From: Gammaproteobacteria bacterium
GTDB lineage: Bacteria; Pseudomonadota; Gammaproteobacteria; Pseudomonadales; Azotimanducaceae
Assembly (NCBI GenBank): GCA_026713185.1
Contig: JAPOOX010000148.1
Location: 1 to 51,425 of the forward strand
Length of the DNA stretch: 51,425 bases
Direction: 5' to 3'
Part shown: positions 43,598 through 51,425 of the stretch, piece by piece
Layout of the letters: each line of letters starts with the position of its first letter
How positions within the stretch are numbered: position 1 is the first letter of the stretch
Program-made: the position numbers and the translations under genes
Notes under the pieces: generated by a model
Database searches by the model: none
The model's input: the letters and a program-made list of their open reading frames with translations, nothing else
Told to the model about the DNA's origin: nothing

Positions 43598-46308
43598 TAC
43601 ACGGCCACCTTTTCAATATGGGTGTCAAGTTCGGTGCAGATACGCTCTGTAATGAGCTGTCTGATCCCGGTTTCGCCCAGTGCCTGTCCATTTTTACTGA
43701 TATTGAAAACATCCTCGACTCTTTCGCCCAGTGAAGTGATCCTGGCATTCAATACTGTGATATCGAGTTCAGCAAAAATGTTGGCGATGGTAGCGAGAAG
43801 CCCCGGCCGATTCCGGGCAGTCACACTCAGTATGGAGTGATCAATCTGGTCCTTGATGGTCACTTCCGTTTTAAATGTAAACTGTTTGAGTATCCGGGGT
43901 GTCCTTTTCTCCTGGACGACCTGTTTGTAGTCCGGATCAAGATATCTGAGAAGGGTCTTTCTGATCCGTTCTTTCCTTCCGGGGTGATCACCCACGGGTT
44001 TACCGTTTGATTCAAGAACGGTAAATGTATCGAATACGAAATCAGACGCGGAACTGGCAATTCGGGCATCCACGATATCGAGTTCGAGCGCCTCCAGTGC
44101 GGAAACGATGGAAGCAAATATCCGTCTCGCATTCCGCATGTAAACAAAGATCTGAGTAGACCCCTCGTCGGTGCGACGTCGTGAAACGTCATCCTTGATA
44201 AGGACCAGGGGGCCGTCAGTCAACTGATGTTTCTCGATAGCAAGTGTCTGCCAGATGATGTTGGATATTGATTCACCAATAAAATAGTCATCATCAACAT
44301 GGTTCCAGAGTTCCAGGATTTTGTCTCGTGGCAGGCCATGTTCAGTCAGCCTGAAAGTGGCATGTTCCTGATTCTCCTTAATGTAGTCGCTGCGGTCTAC
44401 ATAGCTCTCCAACCCGCTGCGCAGCACTTTTTTTGTTTCAGAATACAATTGCCGCATCAAGGTTGCCCGCCAACTGTTCCACAATGTCGGATTGGTGGCG
44501 TTGATGTCCGCAACGGTCAGCAGGAACAGGTAATCAAGTCTTATCTGATCCTGTACCAACAGCGCAAATTCGTGGATAACTTCCGGGTTCTGAATATCCT
44601 TGCGTTGCGCGGTCGTGGACATCACCAGATGGTTTTTTACCAGCCAGCAAACGAGATTCGTATCCCATGTACCCAATTTATGGCGTCGACAGAATGCAGC
44701 CGCAAGATTGACTCCAAGTTCCGAATGATCTCCTCCCAGACCCTTGGCAATATCATGGTACAGTCCCGCAATATACAGGAGTTCCACTTTCGGTAACCGG
44801 CGGTGTATGTAGGTCACTGTGTTGGGGAACTGCTGTTCTTGCTGCTCCTCCTGTTCCCGTTGTTCCTGATCCTTGTATCGAAAACGGCGCATATTGCGGA
44901 CCACCTGAAGTGTGTGTGCATCCACCGTATAGATATGGAACAGGTCAAACTGCATCTGACCAATGATCCGGGAGAATTCCGGAAGATAAGCTCCCAGAAT
45001 GCCGTACTGCGACATCCTGCGCAGAGGCGTAAACAGGTGATATGCAGACTTCAGAATGTCCAGAAAGTTTTGAATTACCTGTGGGTCATGGCGAAAGTCA
45101 TCATCTATCAGATTGACGTGACGGCGTATCAATCTGATGGTGGCAGCACGTACGCCCTGAATTTTCCTGTCATTTCCCATGATGACAAACATTTCCAGCA
45201 GCGCGGCAGGATGCTTGATGAACACATCATCACTGGTGACCTCAAGGTAATTGTTGTGTAACTGAAAGCGTTCATTGATGGGTACAATCCTGGTGCGTTT
45301 GCCGGATTGAACGATCTCTTCCTCAAAATGCTGCAGCAGTAACTGATTGGTATGATTTACCTCCAGCGCACTCCGATAATAATCCTTCATGAACTGTTCC
45401 ACGGCCAACAGGTCTCCGTCCTCATATCCGAACATCGCAGCGAGTTCCCGTTGATATTCGAACAGCAGGCGGTCATCGTCACGGCCAGAGACCACGTGCA
45501 GACCAAAGCGGATCTTCCATAACAGATCGCGGCCATTGGTCAGCACTTTGTTTTCCGATTCAGTCAGAAACTGCTGTTGCTCCAGGTCGTCGAAATTGAC
45601 GGTGCCGAATTTTCGTCGTGCGGTCCACATGACGGTCTGAATATCACGCAATCCTCCCGGGGATGTCTTTATATTGGGTTCAAGGCGATATTCCGTGTGA
45701 TCGTATTTTTCATGACGTTTCTCCTGTTCATCCTTCTTCGCCAGGAAATATTTCTGTGGTGACCAGATTTTATCGGCCGATATTTTCCTGTTCATACGCT
45801 GCAGCAGTTCATCAGAACCGCAGATCGTGCGCGCTTCCATCAGTGCGGTCAGCACGGTGACGTCGTTTTTCGACTGGTTTTTACATTCATTGACGGATCG
45901 CACACTATGGCCGACTTCCAGACCCATATCCCAGCACAGGGTGCAGAAATTCTGAATATTATGGCGATGCAAATCGTAATTGTTGCCTTCCAGCAGGAGA
46001 AGAAGGTCAATATCAGAATGAGGATGTAACTCGGCACGCCCATAGCCACCAACCGCAAGCAGGGAAATGCGGGTTTTTCGCCAACTGGACAGTCTTTCAT
46101 TCCAGTCGAATCGCTGCCAGGCAAGTCGCAGGATTTCATCCATAAAGGCAGAGTATTCCCGGATCAGTTTTCCTGCTGGAATACCAGCCGTAAACTGTTG
46201 TCTCAGCGAACTGTGGAATTCGGCCAGCACTTCCCGGAATATCGGGATGGGTTGACGCGACCCGGTCAGCTTTTCAGCCAGTTGCGGTAAGGTGTTTACT
46301 AGCTGCAT
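43597..46308 (-). CDS. glnD: Bifunctional [protein-PII] uridylyltransferase/uridylyl-removing enzyme
   Basis: The 903-residue cytoplasmic nitrogen sensor modifies PII proteins. It has an N-terminal nucleotidyltransferase motif, GGYGRAELHPHSDID (87-101), a GlnD linker domain, an HD domain (AGLYHDIAKGLGGDHS), and two C-terminal ACT domains (ARRIFASIVSALEALELDI; RPGLLATIANIFAELDI). Length is usual for GlnD (about 890-900). Start overlaps map by ten bases. Confidence 0.95.
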   Translation of the reverse strand: MQLVNTLPQLAEKLTGSRQPIPIFREVLAEFHSSLRQQFTAGIPAGKLIREYSAFMDEILRLAWQRFDWNERLSSWRKTRISLLAVGGYGRAELHPHSDIDLLLLLEGNNYDLHRHNIQNFCTLCWDMGLEVGHSVRSVNECKNQSKNDVTVLTALMEARTICGSDELLQRMNRKISADKIWSPQKYFLAKKDEQEKRHEKYDHTEYRLEPNIKTSPGGLRDIQTVMWTARRKFGTVNFDDLEQQQFLTESENKVLTNGRDLLWKIRFGLHVVSGRDDDRLLFEYQRELAAMFGYEDGDLLAVEQFMKDYYRSALEVNHTNQLLLQHFEEEIVQSGKRTRIVPINERFQLHNNYLEVTSDDVFIKHPAALLEMFVIMGNDRKIQGVRAATIRLIRRHVNLIDDDFRHDPQVIQNFLDILKSAYHLFTPLRRMSQYGILGAYLPEFSRIIGQMQFDLFHIYTVDAHTLQVVRNMRRFRYKDQEQREQEEQQEQQFPNTVTYIHRRLPKVELLYIAGLYHDIAKGLGGDHSELGVNLAAAFCRRHKLGTWDTNLVCWLVKNHLVMSTTAQRKDIQNPEVIHEFALLVQDQIRLDYLFLLTVADINATNPTLWNSWRATLMRQLYSETKKVLRSGLESYVDRSDYIKENQEHATFRLTEHGLPRDKILELWNHVDDDYFIGESISNIIWQTLAIEKHQLTDGPLVLIKDDVSRRRTDEGSTQIFVYMRNARRIFASIVSALEALELDIVDARIASSASDFVFDTFTVLESNGKPVGDHPGRKERIRKTLLRYLDPDYKQVVQEKRTPRILKQFTFKTEVTIKDQIDHSILSVTARNRPGLLATIANIFAELDITVLNARITSLGERVEDVFNISKNGQALGETGIRQLITERICTELDTHIEKVAV

Positions 46309-47081
46309 CGTGGGATGGTGTCATCGCTTCGGTATGTCAGGATTTCATATCCGGTTTCGGTGACCAGGATTGTATGTTCCCACTGGGCCGTTAACTTATG
46401 ATCTTTAGTGACGACCGTCCAGTTATCGGGCAGGAGTCTCACCTCCTTTTTTCCGGCGTTGATCATTGGCTCAATGGTGATTGTCATGCCCGGGGAGAGT
46501 TCGATACCGGTGCCCGGCTGACCGTAGTGTAGAACCTGGGGTTCATCGTGAAATATTCTCCCGATACCATGACCGCAGAATTCCCGCACTACCGAAAAAC
46601 GATTTCTTTCCGCGTGCGTCTGGATTGCATGACCGATATCACCAAGGTGGGCGCCGGGTCTTACGGTCTTGATTCCCCGGTACAGGCATTCCTGGCAGAT
46701 GCGTATCAGTCGCTCAGCGAGCACCGACCCCTTGCCCACGATAAATGTCTTGCTGGAGTCCCCGTGGAAACCGTCCTTCCTGGGTGTGACATCAATGTTG
46801 ATGATATCGCCATTCTTGAGGATCTTTTCGTCAGAAGGAATCCCATGACAGACAACGTGGTTGACCGATGTACAGATGGATTTGGGAAAACCGCGATAAT
46901 TCAGGGGAGCGGGCGTTGCCTTTTGTATGTTTACGGTATATTCGTGGCAGATTCGATCCAGTTCACCGGTGCTGACACCCGGCTTGACATGAGCCCCGAT
47001 CATGGTCAACTGCGCAGCGGCCAATGCGCCTGCCGCTCGCATTTTTTCGATTTCGTCCGGGGTCTTGATCTCTACTGTCAT
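46299..47081 (-). CDS. map: Type I methionine aminopeptidase
   Basis: The 260-residue cytoplasmic enzyme removes initiator methionine. It has His79 (VVCHGIPS) and metal ligands Asp97, Asp108, His171, Glu204 and Glu235 in the usual contexts (NIDVTPRKDGFHGD; EFCGHGIG; ITIEPMI; AQWEHT). It starts the conserved map-glnD-dapC-dapD cluster found in many gammaproteobacteria. Confidence 0.95.
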   Translation of the reverse strand: MTVEIKTPDEIEKMRAAGALAAAQLTMIGAHVKPGVSTGELDRICHEYTVNIQKATPAPLNYRGFPKSICTSVNHVVCHGIPSDEKILKNGDIINIDVTPRKDGFHGDSSKTFIVGKGSVLAERLIRICQECLYRGIKTVRPGAHLGDIGHAIQTHAERNRFSVVREFCGHGIGRIFHDEPQVLHYGQPGTGIELSPGMTITIEPMINAGKKEVRLLPDNWTVVTKDHKLTAQWEHTILVTETGYEILTYRSDDTIPRCS

Positions 47082-47165
47082 TCTTTCTATTCGGGTTAAC
47101 AGTTGCCTGGAGCCACATCAGGCTCAGGTGGGGACGGCACACTATACCAGAATAGAGAATCGTCT

Positions 47166-48176
47166 TCAGTCCTGGTCTGCGACCCGGATAATTCGGGTAC
47201 CCAGGTTGCCGCCGGCCAGCAGATCAACAAAGGCGGCGGGTGCGCTTTCCAATCCCTTGAATTCATCGTACAGCGGATTCAGTTCGCCGGAATTGATCCA
47301 GCTTTTGATTTCTTTTCGTGCGTTGTCGTACTGAGCCGCGTAGTCGAAGACCAGGAAACCCTCCATCCGTATACGTTTATTGACCAACAGTCCTGGAATG
47401 CCGGTGGGTGCTCCAGCGGGATTGCCCGTATCATATTGGGAAACCACACCACAGCAAACGATACGGCTGCTGTTATTCATTCGCCGTAAAGCCATGCCAA
47501 GGATATTGCCGCCAGTGTTGTCAAAGTAAATATCCACTCCGTCAGGGCAGGCTTCCTTGAGTTCTGCCCGGAAGTCTGCAGACCGGTATGAAACTGATCT
47601 GTGATAACCGAGCCGGTCCGTAAGTAACCGGCACTTTTCTTCCGTACTGGTGATGCCGACAACGGTACAGCCTTTGATCCGGGCCATCTGCCCCACCAGA
47701 TGACCTACTGAACCCGCAGCGGCAGAAACCAGCACCGTTTCACCTGCTGCCGGCCGGCCCACGTCCAACAATCCAAAGTATGCGGTCAGGCCATTGGTGC
47801 CTAGGGCGCCAAGATAGTGTACCGGATCCACGTCATTATCGACTTTGGATAATGCACCGGCACGGTGAATGGAATATTCCTGCCAGCCGGCATTGCAGAC
47901 AACCAGGTCCCCTGCGGCAAAGCCTGCATCATTTGATTTCTCCACTCTGGCCACACCCGTACCGTTCATGACGATACCGGTCTTCGGGGCGCCGGCATAG
48001 CTGGCGCTTCCCTGCAGACCGGCCCTTACACCGGCAGCAACCATCAGTACCTGCGTCCTGCACAGGACTTCTCCTTCACTGGGTTCGGGAACCGGACCAG
48101 ATTCCAAACGGTAATTGGATTCCTGAAGTCTGTCTTGGGGAAGTGAATCGATTAAAATCTGTTTATTAAGGCTCAT
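47166..48176 (-). CDS. MDR-type NADP-dependent oxidoreductase (zinc-independent)
   Basis: The 336-residue cytoplasmic protein belongs to the leukotriene B4 dehydrogenase/CurA branch. It has an N-terminal GroES-like domain, LGTNGLTAYFGLLDVGRPAAG, the nucleotide-binding AAAGSVGHLVGQMAR, and IYFDNTGGNILGMAL. It would reduce enone-type double bonds with NADPH; exact substrate unknown. No zinc ligands are seen. It is divergent from the ADP-ribosylglycohydrolase gene. Confidence 0.88.
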   Translation of the reverse strand: MSLNKQILIDSLPQDRLQESNYRLESGPVPEPSEGEVLCRTQVLMVAAGVRAGLQGSASYAGAPKTGIVMNGTGVARVEKSNDAGFAAGDLVVCNAGWQEYSIHRAGALSKVDNDVDPVHYLGALGTNGLTAYFGLLDVGRPAAGETVLVSAAAGSVGHLVGQMARIKGCTVVGITSTEEKCRLLTDRLGYHRSVSYRSADFRAELKEACPDGVDIYFDNTGGNILGMALRRMNNSSRIVCCGVVSQYDTGNPAGAPTGIPGLLVNKRIRMEGFLVFDYAAQYDNARKEIKSWINSGELNPLYDEFKGLESAPAAFVDLLAGGNLGTRIIRVADQD

Positions 48177-48457
48177 GAATTATCAACTCTCAATTTATTT
48201 GCACTTTCAATTTTATCCTGCAACCGCGCATACCTTCAGCTGTTTCCAGCAGTTCTGCGCCTGCAAGCGTAGCAGGACATGGCTGTTACCTCAAAAGAAA
48301 GATAAGCAGTATTGAAATTTTGTTCATAATCGTACTTTTCTGAATAGTTGGATATCAAGAAAAAACCGGGTGCTGTTTGTTACATTTAAGAGGATACTTG
48401 TTGACTGCCCGGCATACTGATATTTTTTGTCATTGAATCGAATTTAAGGAGAAACAC
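48177..48457. promoter_or_regulatory. Divergent promoter region
   Basis: This 281-bp gap separates two divergent genes. On the + strand TTGTTG, a 17-base spacer and TATTTT (about 48399-48427) form a possible sigma-70 promoter; AAGGAG lies 7 bases before the ATG at 48458. Nothing comparable was picked out for the minus gene. Confidence 0.35.
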
Positions 48458-50545
48458 ATGGACAACATTTTAAGGGAAGACTATCAGGAGCGGGTCTATG
48501 CCGGAGTGCTGGGCAAGGTCATCGGCGTTTACCTGGGACGTCCCTTTGAAGGCTGGACATATGAGCGCATTCAGGAACGACTGGGTGATATCGAGTATTA
48601 CGTTCATGATCGGTTGAATTTGCCATTGATTGTGACAGATGACGATATATCCGGCACTTTCACATTTCTGAGGGCACTGGAAGATCACGATGCGGACCCG
48701 GACATTGCCGCCCGGCAAATAGGCAACAGTTGGTTGAATTACATTATCGAGAATCGTTCTATTCTGTGGTGGGGTGGTATGGGCAACTCCACGGAACACA
48801 CCGCGTTTTTACGTCTCAAGAATGGTATAGAAGCACCGGCCAGCGGCTCGGAGGCACTTAACGGCAAGGTGGTCGCAGAGCAGATAGGCGCCCAGATATT
48901 TATCGATGGATGGGCCATGGTGAGTCCCGGCAATGCGTCACTGGCAGCAAAACTGGCCCGGGAAGCCGCTTCAGTCAGTCACGATGGTGAGGCGGTTAAC
49001 GGTGCGGTGGTACTGGCGGTAATGGAAGCGATGGCGTTTGTGGAATCTGACATCAATCGACTGATTGATACGGCACTGGGCCATATACCGGTGGATTCCC
49101 TGATTGCCCGGTTGATCGATGATGTCAGATCCTGGCACGCCCGGGAGCCGGACTGGCGCGCTACCAGAGAAATGCTGGCAGCTCGTTACGGCTATGACAA
49201 ATATGGCGGTAATTGCCATATGGTGCCCAATCACGGTCTTATCATTCATTCCCTGATGCATGGCGAAGACGATTTCTCCCGGACCATGAAGATTATCAAC
49301 ACCTGTGGCTGGGACACAGACTGCAATTCCGGCAATGTGGGATGTCTGATGGGCATCAAAAACAGTCTGTCCGGCATCGATGCGGGGATGAACAGCGGGC
49401 TTGACTGGCGTGGCCCGGTGGCAGACCGGGTATATCTGCCTACGGCCGAGGGAGGTCGTGGTATCAGTGACTGTGCCCGCGAGGCTGTAAAAATCATCCA
49501 CCTGGGTCAGCGCCTGGCTGGAGATTCTGTGTGGACACCAAAAGGGGGAGCGCAATTCCACTTTGAATTTCCCGGTGCGGTGCAGGGTTTTACCGTAACG
49601 GAGGGTGAAGGTGAAGTGGCCAATGTGGTCGGTTACAGCGAGTCCGGTCAGCGCAGCCTGCAGGTATCTACCAACGGACAGGTTCATTGCGGCAGTCCGG
49701 TGTTTGCCCCAAGTAAGGAAACAGCAAAGTTCTTTGAGACTCGTGGTTACAGTCTCATGGCATCCCCGAGAATCCACTCCGGGCAATCTATTCGTGCGCG
49801 CATGTCAACAGGGTCTGAAAGTACGGTCAGCGTTACGCTTTATGTGCGTGCGTTTGGAATTGATGATGAGGTGGAAACGTTCTATGGCGATACGCTTGAG
49901 CTGACCAGTGGCGCCGGGGAAGAGTTGTCCCTGGTGGTGCCGGAATCGGCAAATCCTGTATTTGAGGTCGGCATCAGTATTGCGGGACCAGGCAGTGTCT
50001 ACCTGGACTGGCTCACCTGGGAAGGAACACCTGATGTAATTCTGACACAACCCCCGCACAAAGGGACGATGTGGCGCAGGTCATGGATTAACGCGGTGGA
50101 TTCCTTTTTATCCTGGGGAGAACCCTATCGTCTGGTACAGAATGATGGTGTGGGATTGCTGATTCAGGGTACAAGAGACTGGCAGGACTACAAGGTTAGC
50201 GCGGATGTGACTCCGCATCTGGCCAGGCGCGTTGGCATAGCCGCCAGGGTACAGGGTCTGAAACGATACTATGCACTGGAACTGACCAGAGAAGACACCG
50301 TTCAGATTGTAGAAATGCTGGATACGGAGACCATTCTGGCAGAACAGCCGTTTGAGTGGTCTCTTGGTGACACCATAACACTATCCCTGGAAGTCCATGG
50401 TAATCAACTCACCGGCAAAGTAAATGGTACCACCTGTATCGAGGCAACCAGCAATACACTGCAGGAGGGCAGTATTGCTTTACTGATTGAAGAAGGAAGA
50501 ACAGCAACGCATGCTGTACGGATTCAACCGGTCGATCAGTCTTGA
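48458..50545 (+). CDS. ADP-ribosylglycohydrolase-family protein with C-terminal beta domains
   Basis: The 695-residue protein has an N-terminal ADP-ribosylglycohydrolase domain (PF03747), about residues 10-350: GVLGKVIGVYLGRPFEGW, the acidic VTDDDISGTF metal motif (60-66), WGGMGNSTEHTAF, and CGWDTDCNSGNVGCLMG. This family hydrolyses ADP-ribosyl bonds or related N-glycosidic bonds. The second half looks like two beta-sandwich modules; the last (DWQDYKVSADVTPHLARRVG then RVQGLKRYYAL) resembles a LamG/DUF1080 carbohydrate-binding fold. That mix points to a sugar or nucleoside hydrolase rather than a signalling enzyme. No signal peptide is seen. Confidence 0.85.
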   Translation: MDNILREDYQERVYAGVLGKVIGVYLGRPFEGWTYERIQERLGDIEYYVHDRLNLPLIVTDDDISGTFTFLRALEDHDADPDIAARQIGNSWLNYIIENRSILWWGGMGNSTEHTAFLRLKNGIEAPASGSEALNGKVVAEQIGAQIFIDGWAMVSPGNASLAAKLAREAASVSHDGEAVNGAVVLAVMEAMAFVESDINRLIDTALGHIPVDSLIARLIDDVRSWHAREPDWRATREMLAARYGYDKYGGNCHMVPNHGLIIHSLMHGEDDFSRTMKIINTCGWDTDCNSGNVGCLMGIKNSLSGIDAGMNSGLDWRGPVADRVYLPTAEGGRGISDCAREAVKIIHLGQRLAGDSVWTPKGGAQFHFEFPGAVQGFTVTEGEGEVANVVGYSESGQRSLQVSTNGQVHCGSPVFAPSKETAKFFETRGYSLMASPRIHSGQSIRARMSTGSESTVSVTLYVRAFGIDDEVETFYGDTLELTSGAGEELSLVVPESANPVFEVGISIAGPGSVYLDWLTWEGTPDVILTQPPHKGTMWRRSWINAVDSFLSWGEPYRLVQNDGVGLLIQGTRDWQDYKVSADVTPHLARRVGIAARVQGLKRYYALELTREDTVQIVEMLDTETILAEQPFEWSLGDTITLSLEVHGNQLTGKVNGTTCIEATSNTLQEGSIALLIEEGRTATHAVRIQPVDQS

Positions 50546-50608
50546 AAGATCATCGTATTACCTTGCGGATAATGCATAATCTCATGATTCATAAGTTGGA
50601 GAGTTGAT

Positions 50609-51139
50609 ATGGCGAATTTCACCCTCACTGTCAATAATCAGGAATATCAGACCGATGTTGACCCGGAGATGCCGCTTATGTGGGTGCTGCGAGACAAACT
50701 TGGACTGGTGGGTACACGATATGGCTGCGGTATTGGCCTTTGCGGAGCGTGTACCGTGCATCTGGACAGTACCCCGGTAAAGTCTTGCATGCTGCGTATA
50801 TCAGATGTTCAGGATGCAGCCGTGACAACCATTGAGGGACTGGCATCGGATACCGGATTGCAGGCGGTGCAACAGGCATGGATTGATCAGGATGTTGCCC
50901 AGTGCGGTTACTGTCAGGCCGGACAGATCATGAGTGCCGCTGCCCTGCTGGCATCCACGCCTGACCCCACAGATGAGGATATAGATGCGGCAATGGCTGG
51001 TAATTACTGTCGTTGTGGTACCTATGTACGTATTCGCGCTGCGATTCATGCTGCCGCCGCCGACACCCGTAAAGCAAATGGGCAAAACGAAGTGTCATGG
51101 TGGACCCCGGAAAAGAATACCGTTGAGGTGTCATCATGA
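50609..51139 (+). CDS. [2Fe-2S] subunit of a molybdenum hydroxylase (isoquinoline oxidoreductase alpha-like)
   Basis: The 176-residue electron-transfer subunit has a plant-ferredoxin domain (Cys40, 45, 48, 60 in [15 protein letters not shown]...) and a helical domain with a second cluster (Cys99, 102, 134, 136: [20 protein letters not shown]). It passes electrons from the Mo centre of the partner encoded next. The C-terminal tail ([13 protein letters not shown]) is longer than in most members. Its stop overlaps the next ATG (ATGA). Confidence 0.9.
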   Translation: MANFTLTVNNQEYQTDVDPEMPLMWVLRDKLGLVGTRYGCGIGLCGACTVHLDSTPVKSCMLRISDVQDAAVTTIEGLASDTGLQAVQQAWIDQDVAQCGYCQAGQIMSAAALLASTPDPTDEDIDAAMAGNYCRCGTYVRIRAAIHAAAADTRKANGQNEVSWWTPEKNTVEVSS

Positions 51140-51425
51140 GTAAAGAAAAGAATAATCTGCTGCAGGAAGTCAGTCAGGCTCTGCAACAGGAATCTATTTC
51201 CCGGCGTGGATTTCTGAAACTTGGCGGCATCGCCGGGGGTGGATTCGTACTGGCCACCATGATGCCTCAACGAACCGTATCGGTAGCGGAATTACAGACT
51301 CTGGTGGGCTCGGGTGAGTTGAACGCCTTCATACAGATTGCTTCAGACGGAACCATTACCATCTACTCAGCCAATCCGGAAATGGGTCAGGGAATCAAAA
51401 CTGCACTACCCATGATCATCGCGGA
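51136..51425 (+). CDS. Molybdopterin-binding large subunit, N-terminal part (window ends inside)
   Basis: Ninety-six codons are visible. A twin-arginine signal, [20 protein letters not shown], precedes [20 protein letters not shown] then [12 protein letters not shown]. This is the start of isoquinoline-1-oxidoreductase-type beta subunits, which are Tat-exported with their [2Fe-2S] partner and oxidise N-heterocycles or aldehydes in the periplasm. The gene continues beyond 51425. Confidence 0.85.
   Translation, partial: MSKEKNNLLQEVSQALQQESISRRGFLKLGGIAGGGFVLATMMPQRTVSVAELQTLVGSGELNAFIQIASDGTITIYSANPEMGQGIKTALPMIIA

Overview
The window looks like chromosomal DNA of a gammaproteobacterium, probably a marine or aquatic heterotroph. 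The basis is the conserved core block map-glnD-dapC-dapD with the long DapD type, a CusCBA-type metal efflux operon, many lipoprotein signal peptides, a large TonB-dependent receptor, and sulfatases. Assignments come from reading the sequence by eye; no database search was run.

Left part (1 to about 34.9 kb) is an accessory catabolic island. It starts inside an IS66-family element whose end (near 233) abuts a chimeric pseudogene. The island is dominated by DUF3604 proteins, predicted secreted or lipid-anchored metallohydrolases with PHP-like His/Asp motifs. There are six full-length DUF3604 copies, one of them fused behind a type B carboxylesterase. There are also one internally deleted copy and two shorter fragments. 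Around them lie two sulfatases, an intact haloalkane dehalogenase with two decayed copies, a tandem esterase fusion, a GST-like protein, a DUF2855 protein, DUF1330 proteins, a TonB-dependent receptor, and a GrdB-family selenoprotein read through an in-frame UGA. Together these suggest uptake (TonB receptor) followed by extracytoplasmic hydrolysis of ester, sulfate and phosphate-like bonds and cytoplasmic dehalogenation or conjugation. The substrate is unknown.

Five genes of the island, plus one pseudogene, share a previously unrecognised promoter architecture: a palindrome TATC-N4-GATA, then exactly 12 bases, then TRGAC. This points to one regulon, with its regulator outside the window. A second promoter block is repeated upstream of a sulfatase operon and a dehalogenase-remnant/DUF3604 operon. 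Two copies of a 90-bp hairpin repeat sit between tandem DUF3604 genes and supply the stop codon of one gene plus the ribosome site, start codon and first residues of the next.

The middle 22-25 kb is GC-richer and patchy: a MATE transporter, a cupin, cytochrome b561/c' remnants, and a ParD antitoxin whose toxin is cut off by a repeat element.

Right part (34.9 to 51.4 kb) is ordinary chromosome: cusCBA with a Cys/His-rich leader gene; dapD, dapC, glnD and map; an MDR-type oxidoreductase; an ADP-ribosylglycohydrolase-family protein; and the start of an isoquinoline-oxidoreductase-like molybdenum hydroxylase operon. No tRNA, rRNA or CRISPR array was seen.
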